Shown piece by piece: positions 22,906-33,029 of a stretch of 64,000 nucleotides of DNA; the first letter of the stretch is position 1, and the number at the start of each line of letters is the position of its first letter. The notes below the pieces were generated by a model. The model did not search any database, was not told where the DNA came from, and worked only from the letters and a program-made list of their open reading frames with translations. The DNA is taken from positions 19,825,346-19,889,345 of the forward strand of contig CM020618.1 of NCBI GenBank assembly GCA_009829735.1. The letters run 5' to 3'. A program made the position numbers and the translations under genes. This stretch comes from Pyropia yezoensis (lineage: Eukaryota; Rhodophyta; Bangiophyceae; Bangiales; Bangiaceae).

Positions 22906-23104
22906 GTAGCATAATACATAATCACCGATCGGCTTACCTAAAAGGTAGGTACTCGTAATGAGATGGGGACAAAACCCCAAATCTGGCTCAAGATGTCAAG
23001 GGATTTCGCCCGGTTGCTTAGTGGTTTGAGCGCGCCGTTCCGCTTACTTCTAAAGGGCCCGGGTTCCTTCCGACTCTCCGATATCTACTTTTTCGTTATT
23101 CCAC
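22906..23104 (+). repeat. tRNA-related 199-bp repeat, copy 2 (inverted relative to copy 1)
   Basis: It has the same length and ends as copy 1 but the opposite orientation, with both ends (GTAGCATAAT and CGTTATTCCAC) retained. The B box is altered (GGGTTCCTTCC). It interrupts the Plavaka block between GPLHTTKGHQ and NKLLAHLLEA. The two 7-bp flanks (CACCAGT, AACAAGC) do not match, so the duplication is lost or this copy has been rearranged. Confidence 0.85.
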
Positions 23105-25044
23105 AACAAGCTTCTGGCTCACCTTCTCGAGGCAGTGCGGCTCCACGGCAACCCCATGAACGGCGACATCAGTCTAAATGAGCAAAAGCACAAAGAGGAC
23201 AAGCGGCACGACGTGCGGACAAACAAGAGCAAGTCGGGCTACCTCCGTCACCTTGTGCGGCATTTGAACGGGTCGCGGTCGGTGCTGCGGCTCAACCAGG
23301 CGACACGTCCTGCGTTCTCGGCGGACGGTCCAGCTTTAAGTTGCAGCGACGAGGACGACTGTGACAGCGACATGGAGGGCTCGCACGCCGACGAAATTGG
23401 CCGTGGCGCGGCGGACGTGAACACCGACGTCATAGCGGTGGACACCATCGCCGATGCTGTCCGCCCCCCCACCACCGGCGCCGCACCGCCCTCTGTTTGT
23501 GATGCATATGTTGCTGCTCAAGCCCTGGTTCCGGGCCCTGTTGGCGCGTACCTGCGGCAGGTAAAGGTGGCGAAGTTGGCCCGTCGCCAGGGCTGTCCGG
23601 TGTTGGTGACTTGCTTGGGCTGTCTGCGGCGGACCGCGTGCGTGTGCTGACCAACGTGCACTTTGCGACGCGTCTGCCTGGCGGCTTTCAAGAGCGCCAG
23701 CAGGTGAGGGCCACGCCGCAGTACCGTGGCGCTGCCTGGTATGATTCCATTGCTTCTCGCTGCGGGGACGATGGACATGATACACCGGAGCGTTTTGGGC
23801 AGGTGAGGGCGCTACTGCGCCAGCAGGACGCGGACGTTACCGTTGTTGCTGAGATGATGCGCACTGGTGTGTAGACGGGCCTCTGACAAGCGGTGAGTGC
23901 ACCCATCTGCGCGAGGCGTGGCTTCTGAGTGCCAATCCCGGTCCCGGTGCTGGTGCCGGCAGTGTCCGCCTTTTGTGTGTGCTCGTTAACAGGTGGCACC
24001 GCGTCGTGCACGTCGTGTCAGACTTTGCTGACTTGTTTTTTGCGACGCGGCGTTTGGGCCCTCCCGGCCGAGCTTAGGGGAGCTGACCGAGATGTCCGCG
24101 ACCAGCGGTACGTGCTCAATGCTTCTCTTCCTTCCGGTGGGGTGCGCTTGTGTGAGAGGGACGAGGCTGGTGGCGCGAGCTAGTGCCGCCTCCTCTTGCG
24201 CGGGGTGTTGTCAAGCAACATTGTGTTGGTAGTAGTTCTTTTCCGATCGACCATGCGCTTATAGCAAACGCGCGGAGTCGCCGCTACAACAGCGATGCTC
24301 GGAGAGGAAGGGACGGAAGGCAACGACTCATGAACGGCCTGCTCCATATTACAAAGAGCGTACAGTTCGAGCCAGGCGTTGCCCTCCACGCAGACCCTCC
24401 TCCCGCCCCACCCCACCCACCCGCCGCGCCTCTGATGAGATGCACGTCAAGAGCCAGCCGCTCAGCTGCCAGAGTGGCGGCGAAGTCGAGCTGTGGTGTT
24501 GCCTTTCGTCGCCGCGTGCGCCGTTGGCAGCGTCCAGGACGCAGGCGCCGCCGCCCAACGGCCGCTTCCACCACCACCTCCCCGACAGGAGCGGTGCCAC
24601 GACAGCCGCGCCCGTCGCAGCACGCGCGGTGCGCGAAGACAACTGCGGCCACTCAGTGCGGGGGTAGAGTGGGGATCAAGGTACCGGCGAAGTCCACGCC
24701 GATTCTGTGGAGCTGCCAGGCAATCAGCTGGGAGCAGTCGCAGTGCAGCAGAGCGAGCCCAGATCCGGATCACGCACTGACCAATCAGAGAGCGGGTGAG
24801 GCCACGCACTCGAGACTGGCCTCCCTCGCTCACGGGATCGGTATTGAGCGAAAACTGATGCTTATCAGCTGCCGTGTCAAACCCCAGTTTTGAGCGGCCA
24901 CAGCGCTCAAGCATCTTGATACGGGGCTTGAGCGGAGAAAGTCGCTTGGTGACGATGATCGACCGGTTTCCTGCGAGGAGCCTTATGCGTACGGCAGTGT
25001 GCCTGAATAGATGAGATAGATCTTCAGTGTCTACTCCTCCGACC

Positions 25045-25415
25045 AGATCATTTGATCCGAAAAGGATCATAATACGTGGCGCGTCACGATAAAATCCTCA
25101 TTTTCTGTGGATCTGAACAATTCTAGCTAGACCCATCGTTGGACTCGGGAGACGGGGACCCCTCCAGTGGTGCACGCCCCGTGTCTGGAATGCGCGGCCC
25201 CATAGAGTTTCGTGAGAAATCAGAAAAGTGGGATTCTTGGGCGACTCTCGGAATCGCGCTCTGACGGCGTGTGGGGCACGATTTCTCGGGATCACATTGG
25301 ATCTCCAAGAATTACTTTAGTGTTTATCTCAGCTTGATCCTGCTCAAAGACTATGAGTGTTCTATCGACTTGCGCCACACATGATCATTTTCGGATCAAA
25401 TTATGATCTGATTTT
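25045..25415. repeat. Inverted GATC-rich motif pair, possible small MITE
   Basis: AGATCATTTGATCCGAAAAG near 25047 is mirrored near 25383-25412, whose reverse complement reads AGATCATAATTTGATCCGAAAA. About 300 bp lie between. A third related patch with the palindrome GATCATATGATC lies at 26474-26520. The arms are short and no target duplication was recognised. Confidence 0.4.
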
Positions 25416-27136
25416 TTAACATGGTCCGTTGAGCAAACCGTTCGTTGCACACCGATTTTGACACCGGAATGCACTCAGCGCAGTTTCTTTACTCTGGGGA
25501 CGTAGACGCTGGCAGTAGAAGTACGTAGTTGTCGGGCTCTGCTATGCATATGCGGCAGACCGACGCTCCCACTCGGTTTTAAGTCGAGCTGCCGGCCAGC
25601 CCCCGAGACCGCTGTGACCACCAAAAAGGCATGAAGGGACCGCTACGGGGGGGGGCGAGGTCCCCGTGGAGACCGTCCCGAGCGCGGCGTCCATAGCGAC
25701 ACCAGCCCCAGCCACCGCCGCCGCCTTCCCTCCCGCTTGAGCGGCGTGGACCGGCCTGGGAAACGGTCTGCGTCCCGGCCGCCGCTACCCCCGCTTCGGA
25801 GGCGGGCAGCCATGCTCGCCCGCCCCATTGCGGCCGCCACCCCCCACATCCCCAGCGCCCTGGTTGCGAAATGACCGTACCCCCCACTCCTTCCCCCGCC
25901 CCACGCTCTCCTACGACTTCCATGTACTTCGCCGACCAGGCCCCACGACCCACAGGCGTTTACCCGCGCGCCTCCGCCACGCACTCCTCTGTGCAGCAGC
26001 GTGGCCTGCTCTGCCTGACTTCACTTAGTCACTCGCACTGGCCTCATGAAATGGGGTAGCATCCATGCAAGTATCGCTCACCACCTCCTTTCCCTGCAGA
26101 CGTGCTCTGAGCCTACAGCCGTCGAAAAAGCTCCTTATGCGCTGCCGCGCACCTTTCCGGAGTCTCAGGTCGACCTCTCTGCGTCAAAATTCCCCAGCCC
26201 CCCCCGTTCCACCCCCCCGGCCTACTCGTGCCTCCCGCTCATGCACCCTCCTCCCACGTGTGTGGCAGTCGTGGGTACCTCAAATAGCGGCTGTGCGTGT
26301 TGGTCGCGGCGGAGGGGGTAAGCCACACCATCGAAGACAGCCCAGACGGACGAGCTCCATAGGCAAGTTCTGTGCTTCTCTCTCCAAGTCCATGGTTTTG
26401 GCGTGAAGCGCGGGACCTCGCGCTTGTAGCTCGATTTTCGGCGACTTCTCATCTGCAGACGATTTCGTGTGCGGATCATATGATCCGGTGATCATACCGG
26501 TGTATGATCCTTTTTCTCGTGGGAATAGACACTAAATAGCGTAGTGCGGAACGGACTCAGTGCTGTACGGCGCCCACCGGTGGTCTGCCGCCGCCGTCGA
26601 CGTTCTGTTGCGTCGGACGCGCGCCAGTGGTGGTGGAGGCCTCGGCGGTTGTGGCGGCGGGGGTGGTGGTGGTGGCGGTGGTGGCGGCACCACTGCGACC
26701 GCGTGCATCGGATCAGGAGAGTCCCCAGCTATACTGCGGAGGACGCAGCCTTTATTCTTTGCCCCGCGTGTGCCGAGTGGGCTCGGGTATCGAGCAGACG
26801 GACGTCAAGACTGGCACTCGTACGTTGGCGACGACCTGGCCTTTCAGGGCGCACTGGACGCTCCCGTGGACGTGAACCATGTGGGAGGGTCTCGCCTGGA
26901 AGTGTTAAGTGGGCCGGTGGTTTAGCGGGCGCCGCCTCGGCCCCCGCGGCCTCCACTGACACGGGCCGCCGTTTTTGCCACCTTTGCCAGACCCGTACGG
27001 GTCCAGCTGCAGGAAGCACTGCCCTTTTTTCCTCTACGTCCAAACACCCAGCTGGGGGTTGCGAGGTGCCAAGCCAGCCTGCAGGCTCGTAGGCGACTGC
27101 GACTTTCCCCAAAGGCGCCCGCCCGTGACCGCCTGA

Positions 27137-27187
27137 GTACAGTATGTACAGTATGTACATGTACTGTACACATTGTACAGTACATGT
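27137..27187. repeat. GTAC-rich dyad (hairpin-forming)
   Basis: Alternating GTACAGTAT and GTACATGTACTGTAC segments make overlapping inverted repeats over about 50 bp, 90 bp left of the pogo-like element. The base composition differs sharply from the flanks. It could form a cruciform or be the relic of an element end. Confidence 0.7.
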
Positions 27188-27277
27188 CCGCGGGAAACGC
27201 GTCGCCCCATTGGGAACAGCCAGTCCTCCAATCACTGGGAAACGTAAGTTTCTGAAGATCGAGTGGAAGCCAAGAAA

Positions 27278-29158
27278 TGAGTCAGCGTCGGAAAATCACT
27301 AATTTCGTTGAAAAATCACATCTTGCATTGACCAGATCGCCGCTTCGACTCATCCGTGCGCCTTCCTTATTCCCTCCTCCTGGCAACTATGAAGGCGGCC
27401 GACCTACTGGACGAGGTGGAGAAGCTGCGGAAGGATGGTGCAACCCTGAAGAGCGCCTTTGACGCTGTGTCGCGGGACACCGGGGTCTCTGTGCCCGCCC
27501 TCCGGGTGGCCTACCACCGTGCCCACCCCCGCAACCCCGGCGCCCACGGCAACGCCACCCTCTCGGCGGAGGAGGACGCCACGCTGGTGGCGCTTGCGCA
27601 GGCGTTCAGCATGAACAACATGCCGCTCTCCAACATGCAGGTGCGCCAACTCGTGCAGCGGAAGTGGGGGAAGGAGCTGTCCGCGTCTTGGCTGCGGAGG
27701 TGGGTCAAGCGGCACAAGGGACAGCTGACCCGCAGGGCGTGCAGGGCACTTTCCGACAAGCGGGCGGGCCCGCGAGTGATGCAGTCTGTTGAGACACTCT
27801 GCGTGGAGTTGAAGGAGTTGCTGGAGCACCACCACTTCACCGCTGGGGGCATCATGAACTACGACGAGACGCGGGTCGTCAACAAGGGCGGCTGCATGGT
27901 CACCCAGCGGGTCGAGTCGGCCGAAAAAGAGCGGGCCAACGCCCTATCAACGCGCCACAGTACCGTGGCGTCGCTGCTCTCGTTTGTCGCGGCAGACGGC
28001 TCGGTGTTTTTGAGCGTCTACGTCATGAAGGCCAAGTTTGAGGAGGGCCAGGCCGCGGACGTCAACTTTAAGCTTCACGCCGCCCCGAGGGAGAGCCGGC
28101 GGGAGTGGCCGAGGTACTACTATTGGACTGAGACGGGCTTCCTGGACGGCGACACGTTTGCCCAGGTGGTGGACCTGGTGGCGACGGAATGGGCCGTGCG
28201 CAACCCGTCCACCAACCTGCTGCTATTTGGGGACCGCCTTGGCGCCCATATGCGCCCAGATACCCTTGAGAAGGCCCTTGACCGTCAAGTGTACCTCTTC
28301 TTCCTACCCCCCAACACCTCCCATTTCCTGCAGCCCCTCGACGCGTCCCCATTTGCCACCTTTCACAACCTTGTACGGCGGTCCAACAAGCAGCTGGTGA
28401 TGGACGGGAAGCTCGTCAATATTGACACCCGTGACGCGCTGCTGGCCTCGGCTTTTACTGCTGAGCGCAAGGCCTTCCTCCCCCACATTGTGCGCGAGTC
28501 ATTTGTGACTACGGGCCTGTACCCGTTCAACAAAGACAAGGTTTTGGCGCGCGCAAGGGACAACCTCGGCTTGGCGACTGCTGGGGAGACTGTCATGGAC
28601 CAGATGCGAGCGGCGGCGTCAGAGGTCATCCAGGCGTCACGGGAGAGGATGGTAGCAGCCGCCGGGGCGGTGCGGACTGGACAGGCTGCCGTACAGCGGG
28701 GTATTGTGCACTCCCCGGCGGCCCTCCTCGCCCAAGACAAGCAGCGCACGGCGGACCGGCTCCAGAAGGAGAAAGAAGTGGCGGAAAGGGCCATTGCGCG
28801 CGTCCAGCGACGGGAGGAGAAGACCAAGAAGAGGTCCGAGAATGCGGCGGCTCGCGTGGGGCGCTTTTGCCGTGTGTGTGAGAAGAAAGAGCACAGGGGG
28901 GGGGGGGGGTGGGTCGTCTGTGAGTGTGCCCTCTTTCGGGAGTGCCCTGCCTGCAAGGGCAGCGCAATTGCAGTCGAGGCCCTTACAAGGCATCGTGGTG
29001 GGTGTGATGTATCGAGTGCTTCAGCTCCCGCTTAGTTTTGTTGCGACTCACGGCCCCTGCGCTCTTATTCTTCTTATTCTTCTTTCCTCGTCTCGCGATT
29101 CCTACGTGCTGTAATTGTGATTTTCCGACGCAATTTGTGATTTTCCGACGCTGACTCA
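27278..29158 (+). mobile_element. Pogo-like (Tc1/mariner superfamily) DNA transposon, apparently intact
   Basis: The 22-bp terminal inverted repeats are identical: TGAGTCAGCGTCGGAAAATCAC at 27278-27299 and its reverse complement at 29137-29158. A second copy of the inner GTCGGAAAATCAC-type motif lies just inside each end (27307-27319 with changes; 29117-29131 exact). AAT flanks both sides if the ends are taken as GAGTCAGCG. Inside is one uninterrupted transposase gene. Identical ends and an open gene suggest recent activity. Confidence 0.88.
27389..29035 (+). CDS. Pogo-like DDE-superfamily transposase
   Basis: The product is 548 residues from the Met at 27389; an upstream in-frame Met at 27356 adds 11 residues. 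The N-terminal 115 residues contain two helix-turn-helix-like regions (about 4-45, DEVEKLRKDGATLKSAF; and 57-112, a CENP-B/Tc5-like domain ending SASWLRRWVKRHK), expected to bind the TIRs. The catalytic core follows: NYDET (Asp159), FGDRLGAHM (Asp282) and LPPNTSHFLQPLDASPF (Asp318), which fits the DDE_1 family signature with a third acidic residue of Asp. Relatives usually read LLDGHxSH at the second block, so GDRLGAH is a variant. The last 60 residues are a charged coiled coil and a Cys-rich tail (CRVCEKKEH ... CECALFRECPAC ... HRGGC), a probable zinc-binding module. The enzyme cuts and pastes the element. Intact copy; no breaks seen. A run of 13 G at 28897-28909 sits just before the Cys tail. 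Confidence 0.92.
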   Translation: MKAADLLDEVEKLRKDGATLKSAFDAVSRDTGVSVPALRVAYHRAHPRNPGAHGNATLSAEEDATLVALAQAFSMNNMPLSNMQVRQLVQRKWGKELSASWLRRWVKRHKGQLTRRACRALSDKRAGPRVMQSVETLCVELKELLEHHHFTAGGIMNYDETRVVNKGGCMVTQRVESAEKERANALSTRHSTVASLLSFVAADGSVFLSVYVMKAKFEEGQAADVNFKLHAAPRESRREWPRYYYWTETGFLDGDTFAQVVDLVATEWAVRNPSTNLLLFGDRLGAHMRPDTLEKALDRQVYLFFLPPNTSHFLQPLDASPFATFHNLVRRSNKQLVMDGKLVNIDTRDALLASAFTAERKAFLPHIVRESFVTTGLYPFNKDKVLARARDNLGLATAGETVMDQMRAAASEVIQASRERMVAAAGAVRTGQAAVQRGIVHSPAALLAQDKQRTADRLQKEKEVAERAIARVQRREEKTKKRSENAAARVGRFCRVCEKKEHRGGGGWVVCECALFRECPACKGSAIAVEALTRHRGGCDVSSASAPA

Positions 29159-30366
29159 ATGTTCACCTGTGTCTTGCCCCTCTCCTCCCCTCACCGATAA
29201 AGGATCAACCCCCCCTTGGCGACCCCCCCCCCTCCCTGCCCACGTCTCGAGGCCACCCAGTCGGGACCATCCATCCGAAGACGCGCCTCAGCGCCACATT
29301 GGATTGGATATAGTTAGGCTGTTTCACGACCGCAAGTTCCGGTGCGGAACCGTAGGAGGAGAAATCTGCTCAAGTTTTTGGTGCTTTGAATTCGTCACAT
29401 ACTTTAGTTCGTGGCTCACATTCTCCCCGTGTTGACTCACGAAAACGCTGGATGGAACCCTGGAGAAGCCGGGGGGTGCGGCGCAGAAGAGGGGGCTTTC
29501 ACGATAAAAACGATCCGGCCGGAAAAAACCGCACCTCCCCCCGTCTTCACCGCATTCCCCGCCTCAGAGGCTTGTGATGGGGATAGCCCTGGGAGAGATA
29601 AGTATGCTTTTTATAGGAGGAAAAACCGCTCATACGAGAAGTTCCTAGCTGAGAGGCACGGGCGAGCCCCCCCCAGGCCCCCTCCAGGGGCGGGTAGTGG
29701 TTGAGGCGGTGCGGGAGGCGGGTGGACGCTCCGCTTTCCGTGGGCGCAAGGACAGCACAGGGCAAGAAGGGAGGGTGCATGGGAGTGAGGCTGACGAAAG
29801 GTGGTTGCGGAAGGGCTGGGTGGCGCGGCGCGTCCCTGCGGGCGGCGGGAGGGGTGAAAATGGTGCCTGCACTGGGTGGGCATGAGGCAAAGGGGGCGAC
29901 GGGAAGTATCGGAGAGGCAGTTGCAGCGGCGGTGATGGCTCCACTTGATAGCATGTGGTCCACGGGTGGGAATGGGATTGGGCGACGGCAGGACAGGGGG
30001 TAGAGGGGAAGGCGGCAAGCGGGCAATAGGGAAGGCCAGGGCGGGGCAAGGGGAAGGTGAAGGGGAGGCGCCCCCACCTGCCCTTGGGCGCGCTCCCTCC
30101 CACCTGCACGTCGGCCGGTGGGGGGGGGGGGGGGGGGAAGGTGGGAGAGGGGCAGAGGGGAATGAGGGAGGGCAGGGGGAGGATCCTCCGATGCGCCCCC
30201 AGCAGGCTGCGGAAAAACCCCCGCGCTGCTGCCCTGCCGCACCCCCCCCCCATTGACTGCCTGCCGCACCCCCCCCCCCCTTGTCCGCCTGCCGCACCCC
30301 CCCCCCCCCTCGTCTGCCTGCCGCACCCCCCGAGGGCGTTGGGGGCATGGTTGTCACGAGTTTAAT
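29159..30366. other. Gene-free stretch with a C-rich tandem repeat
   Basis: 29160-29640 shows no recognised feature. 29640-30330 is strongly purine/pyrimidine-skewed with long open frames on both strands that are Gly/Arg or Pro/Ser composition artefacts. At 30250-30330 about three units of GCCTGCCGCACCCCCCC-type sequence (about 29 bp) are repeated head to tail. Confidence 0.5.
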
Positions 30367-31282
30367 GCATGCATTTTATTTTTCAAATTAAAGCATAGAT
30401 TAAAGCATAGATTAATCAAACCCCGGAACCGACCGTTGCATTAATCATACAGCACTTATCGGCAGTAAGTATACGAAATCCTGATAAGTGAGGACTCTTT
30501 CGCTGGAGTGCGAAGCTGCGGAGTACCCACCGCTGCCGCTGCTGCGCGCAGAACAACTGTCGCTCATTGCACTGCACTGGCCGCCCTGGCGGCCATCGCC
30601 CGGCGGCACCAGGTGAGTGGTGGTCGTGGGGGCGCCGTCGGGGGATCGCTGGCAGAGGCCGCCTATGGCGCGCCCTCCTTCTGGCAGTGGTTGCAGATGG
30701 CTCCGCAGCCAGGCAGCAGCTGAAACTCCAGCTTTGTCTCACTGGCCTTTCGGCCTTTCGGCCAGTCGTACGGCTGCCGGCAGCGGGTGCCGGAATGTCT
30801 CCAGCGCCCGCCAAGACCGCCGCTGCCGCAGCGCCCGCCCGTGCTGCCGCAGCGCCCGCCTGTGCTGCCGCAGCGCCCGCCGTAGCGTCTACTGGTTCTG
30901 CGTCCTCCGACGCGTCAGGTACGCCGGCGCCGGAAGATGATCCTGCCGCACTGTCAACCTCCATGGTAAGTCTTCACGGGTATCGTGAGCCGACCCGACA
31001 CTCGAAAACGGTAGGCCCCCGAAGCTCTTCTCGTGGCACGGTGGGAAGGGGGAGGGATAGAGGGCGCGCAAAGAGGACGTCACTGGCACTCAAACGTTGC
31101 ACGGCGACTGCTTGGTTGGCGCCCAACCACGCTTATTCACGGTGGCGCATTGTGGGAGGCGCACAAGTCCAGAGGTATTTAGTTCAATGTCAAAAAAGGT
31201 ATTAAAAATGACACATCGTTGATTAATTAAAGTGTATTAATTAAAGCATGCTTTAATCAAAGGCGACTCAAAAAATGCATGC
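30367..31282. mobile_element. Small AT-ended element, probably a non-autonomous DNA transposon
   Basis: Perfect 11-bp inverted ends, GCATGCATTTT at 30367 and AAAATGCATGC ending at 31282, are each followed inward by AT-rich subterminal repeats of ATTAAAGCAT (twice on the left; on the right including a palindromic ATTAAAGCATGCTTTAAT). The 0.9-kb interior is GC-rich and includes Ala-Arg repeat coding such as RAAAPA at about 30835-30890, without a recognisable protein. No clear target duplication was found, so the exact ends are uncertain. Confidence 0.55.
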
Positions 31283-33029
31283 TTTTTGCCAACCATGGTT
31301 GGGGGGCCCCTCTCGCGATTTCAGGAGGCTACCCAGATCCGACCACTTGTGAGAAATTCTCTCGACTGTATATTCGTTCGTTCATGTTCTTGTGCCCCGC
31401 GGGTGTCGGTATGCTGCGGAAAAAACCTGCAGGATTTTTTTATCGTGAAGAACTAGTTGAGCAAGGGCCTCAGCAGCCCCCCTGCCCACGACGCCGTACG
31501 GGCTCTGTCGTCCTTGCCCCGCTGCTTGGGTGACGGTCCCGGTGGTGGGCCTCTCAATGCGCCCATAGGGGCCCTGTTGGCGCTCACCCACCCCACAGTG
31601 GGGCACTCAAGCCCCCGCCTTGCGGCCCACCGCTCCCCCCGCCCTGGGCCGGCCGGATTCGTCACGCTCCCGGCCTTTTGGGTCACGGCTGTACCACATG
31701 TAGTCCGTGAAAGCACTCGCTTTTGGTGCGACCGCCCTCCTCCCCTCCTCTCCGCCCCCCGCCTCCCGCCCGCACGCGCCGCTCCCAGCGGGCCGTGGGG
31801 GGGGGGGCCGGTGGTGACGGCCAAGCCTCCCCAACCACCACCCATCTGGCGGCGACGCGTGTGCGAGCGATCGGGCGCTCCCCCCCCACCCACCCCCGGC
31901 TGCTGGCCCGACGGTGGCGGACTGGGGTGGTGCGGCGCCGCTTGGGGCGTGCGTGTGTGCCCGTTTCCCATCTGCTTCGCACAGCGGGTGGGGAGAGAGG
32001 GGAGAGTCCGAGGCCAGAAAGGAGGGGGGGAGGGGTGAGCCGCGCCCCGATTTCGTGGCCAGGGAGGGTGGGGGGGGGGGGGCTCTGGGGGGGGGCGGTC
32101 GCGTCGCGCTGGAACGCTGGTCACAGCCACCAGCAAGCCAGCCAGCAAGCACGCGCGCGCGGTGGGTGCGGGCGGCTCTGTGCGCGGTCGGAGGTGGGGT
32201 GCGGGCGCAGCCCGACGCGCCGCACGGTGCGCACTGGCGTGGCCACCCCGCCCGCGGGCGCCCCCGCTGGTCGCGTGCACCGGCGGCGCAGCGCGGTGGC
32301 ACGCCATCATCCCCTCACCCTGGAGCGTGCGCGCTCCGTGCCCCCTCGCACCCCCCGCCGTGCTGCCTACGCGCACCTGACGCTGCCGCTCTCCTCCCCA
32401 CCGGCACCCACCCCACCTTCATCTCCTCCCCCACGGCCCCACCCTGCCAGCAAGCCGCCGGCCTCGGCGCGTTTCCTGACCGCCGCGGCGCCCCACGAGC
32501 GGCAGTCACCTTGCTGGCGACGGGGTCCCGCTTGCGCTCCCCCCCCCCCCCCTGCTGCCTTTTTTTTTCTTTTTTTTTTCTTGCTTGGCAGCCGGACCGC
32601 GTGCTTCCACCGACACTTCGGGTTCAAGAGGTGGAAAGTCGCCTCTGTCACGGTCGGGGCACCGCTGGCCAGCCGCACTGGCCGTTTTTTCCTGCTCCCG
32701 CCTGCTCCCCGGGTCTGACTGGCCGCCCGGCCACCCCGCCGGGTGTGGTGCGCGCGTTACGCGGGTTGCGTGTTTCGCCGCGCGCGGCTGCGCGTGGTGG
32801 TCTGTGTCTCGCCACGTGCCGGTGCGGGTGGTCGTCGACTCGTTTTCCCCCGTCTTCCGCCCCCCCGGTCCCCCCTTTTTTTTTCCCAGAGAGAGGGACG
32901 CCGAACCGTTGGCGTTGACCCACCGGGCGGGCCTGCCTCACCTCCTCCTTTTTGCCTTCCCCTCTTCCCCCCCTCCCTCCTCCTTCCCCTCTTCCCCCAC
33001 CCCTCCCCCCTCTGGGTAGGTGTGTCCGT
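31283..33029. other. Gene-free, GC-rich upstream region of the duplicated-motif gene
   Basis: 31290-31450 is mixed composition. 31460-32560 is very GC-rich with proline/arginine-rich shadow frames on both strands. 32561-32580 is T-rich. 32870-33018 is a pyrimidine-rich leader directly before the start codon at 33030, which suits a 5'UTR. No gene was recognised. Confidence 0.5.

Larger units (their letters stand above)
20821..24183 (+). pseudogene. Plavaka-like (CMC/KDZ-type) DNA-transposon transposase, decayed, two repeat insertions
   Basis: Conserved blocks occur in family order across several frames. The first is STQRRIGILNRVLYLSLRDL with FPGLLMHICDLPEERAVLC and the Cys cluster C-RNPRQ-C-SKP-C-ST-C (20980-21200). 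Next is PALAAMGG through GFDVLH, a probable intron (GTACGT donor near 21650, TGCAG acceptor near 21792) and LLDLVVTRLLVYRLV, matching the family's D-LHLLDLG block. Then GREQWHGAWVLPFLVAGIF (22220), GPLHTTKGHQ (22880), LLAHLLEAVRLHGNP and NEQKHKEDKR (23110-23200). Last is VRATPQYRGAAWYD with FGQVRALLR (23710-23820). The last part (23960-24183) looks like the family's C-terminal domain. The 5' end is cut off at the solo LTR, and 199-bp repeats interrupt the gene at 21366 and 22906. These enzymes are DDE transposases of the CMC group. Terminal repeats were not found. The family call rests on recalled motifs and should be tested by profile search. Confidence 0.65.
24184..27276. other. Gene-free stretch with GATC-rich dyads and decayed coding fragments
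   Basis: 24880-25500 is moderately AT-rich and has inverted GATC-rich motifs (separate entry). 25560-26330 is C-rich with no believable frame. 26540-27100 contains a short plus frame with a C-x2-C...H-x4-C arrangement (CHLCQT ... KHPAGGC near 26980-27065), perhaps a fragment of a transposon zinc finger. 27137-27187 is a GTAC-rich dyad. No gene was recognised. Confidence 0.4.

Noticed and set aside
21366-23104. A 1.74-kb transposon bounded by 199-bp terminal inverted repeats
   Set aside because: Copy 1 has its own 7-bp target duplication, and the DNA between the copies continues the surrounding transposase, so these are two separate insertions.
26544-27092. Frames with CHLC and KHPAGGC that suggest a BED-type zinc finger
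   Set aside because: The spacing is irregular and nothing else of a transposase is nearby; noted only as a possible fragment.
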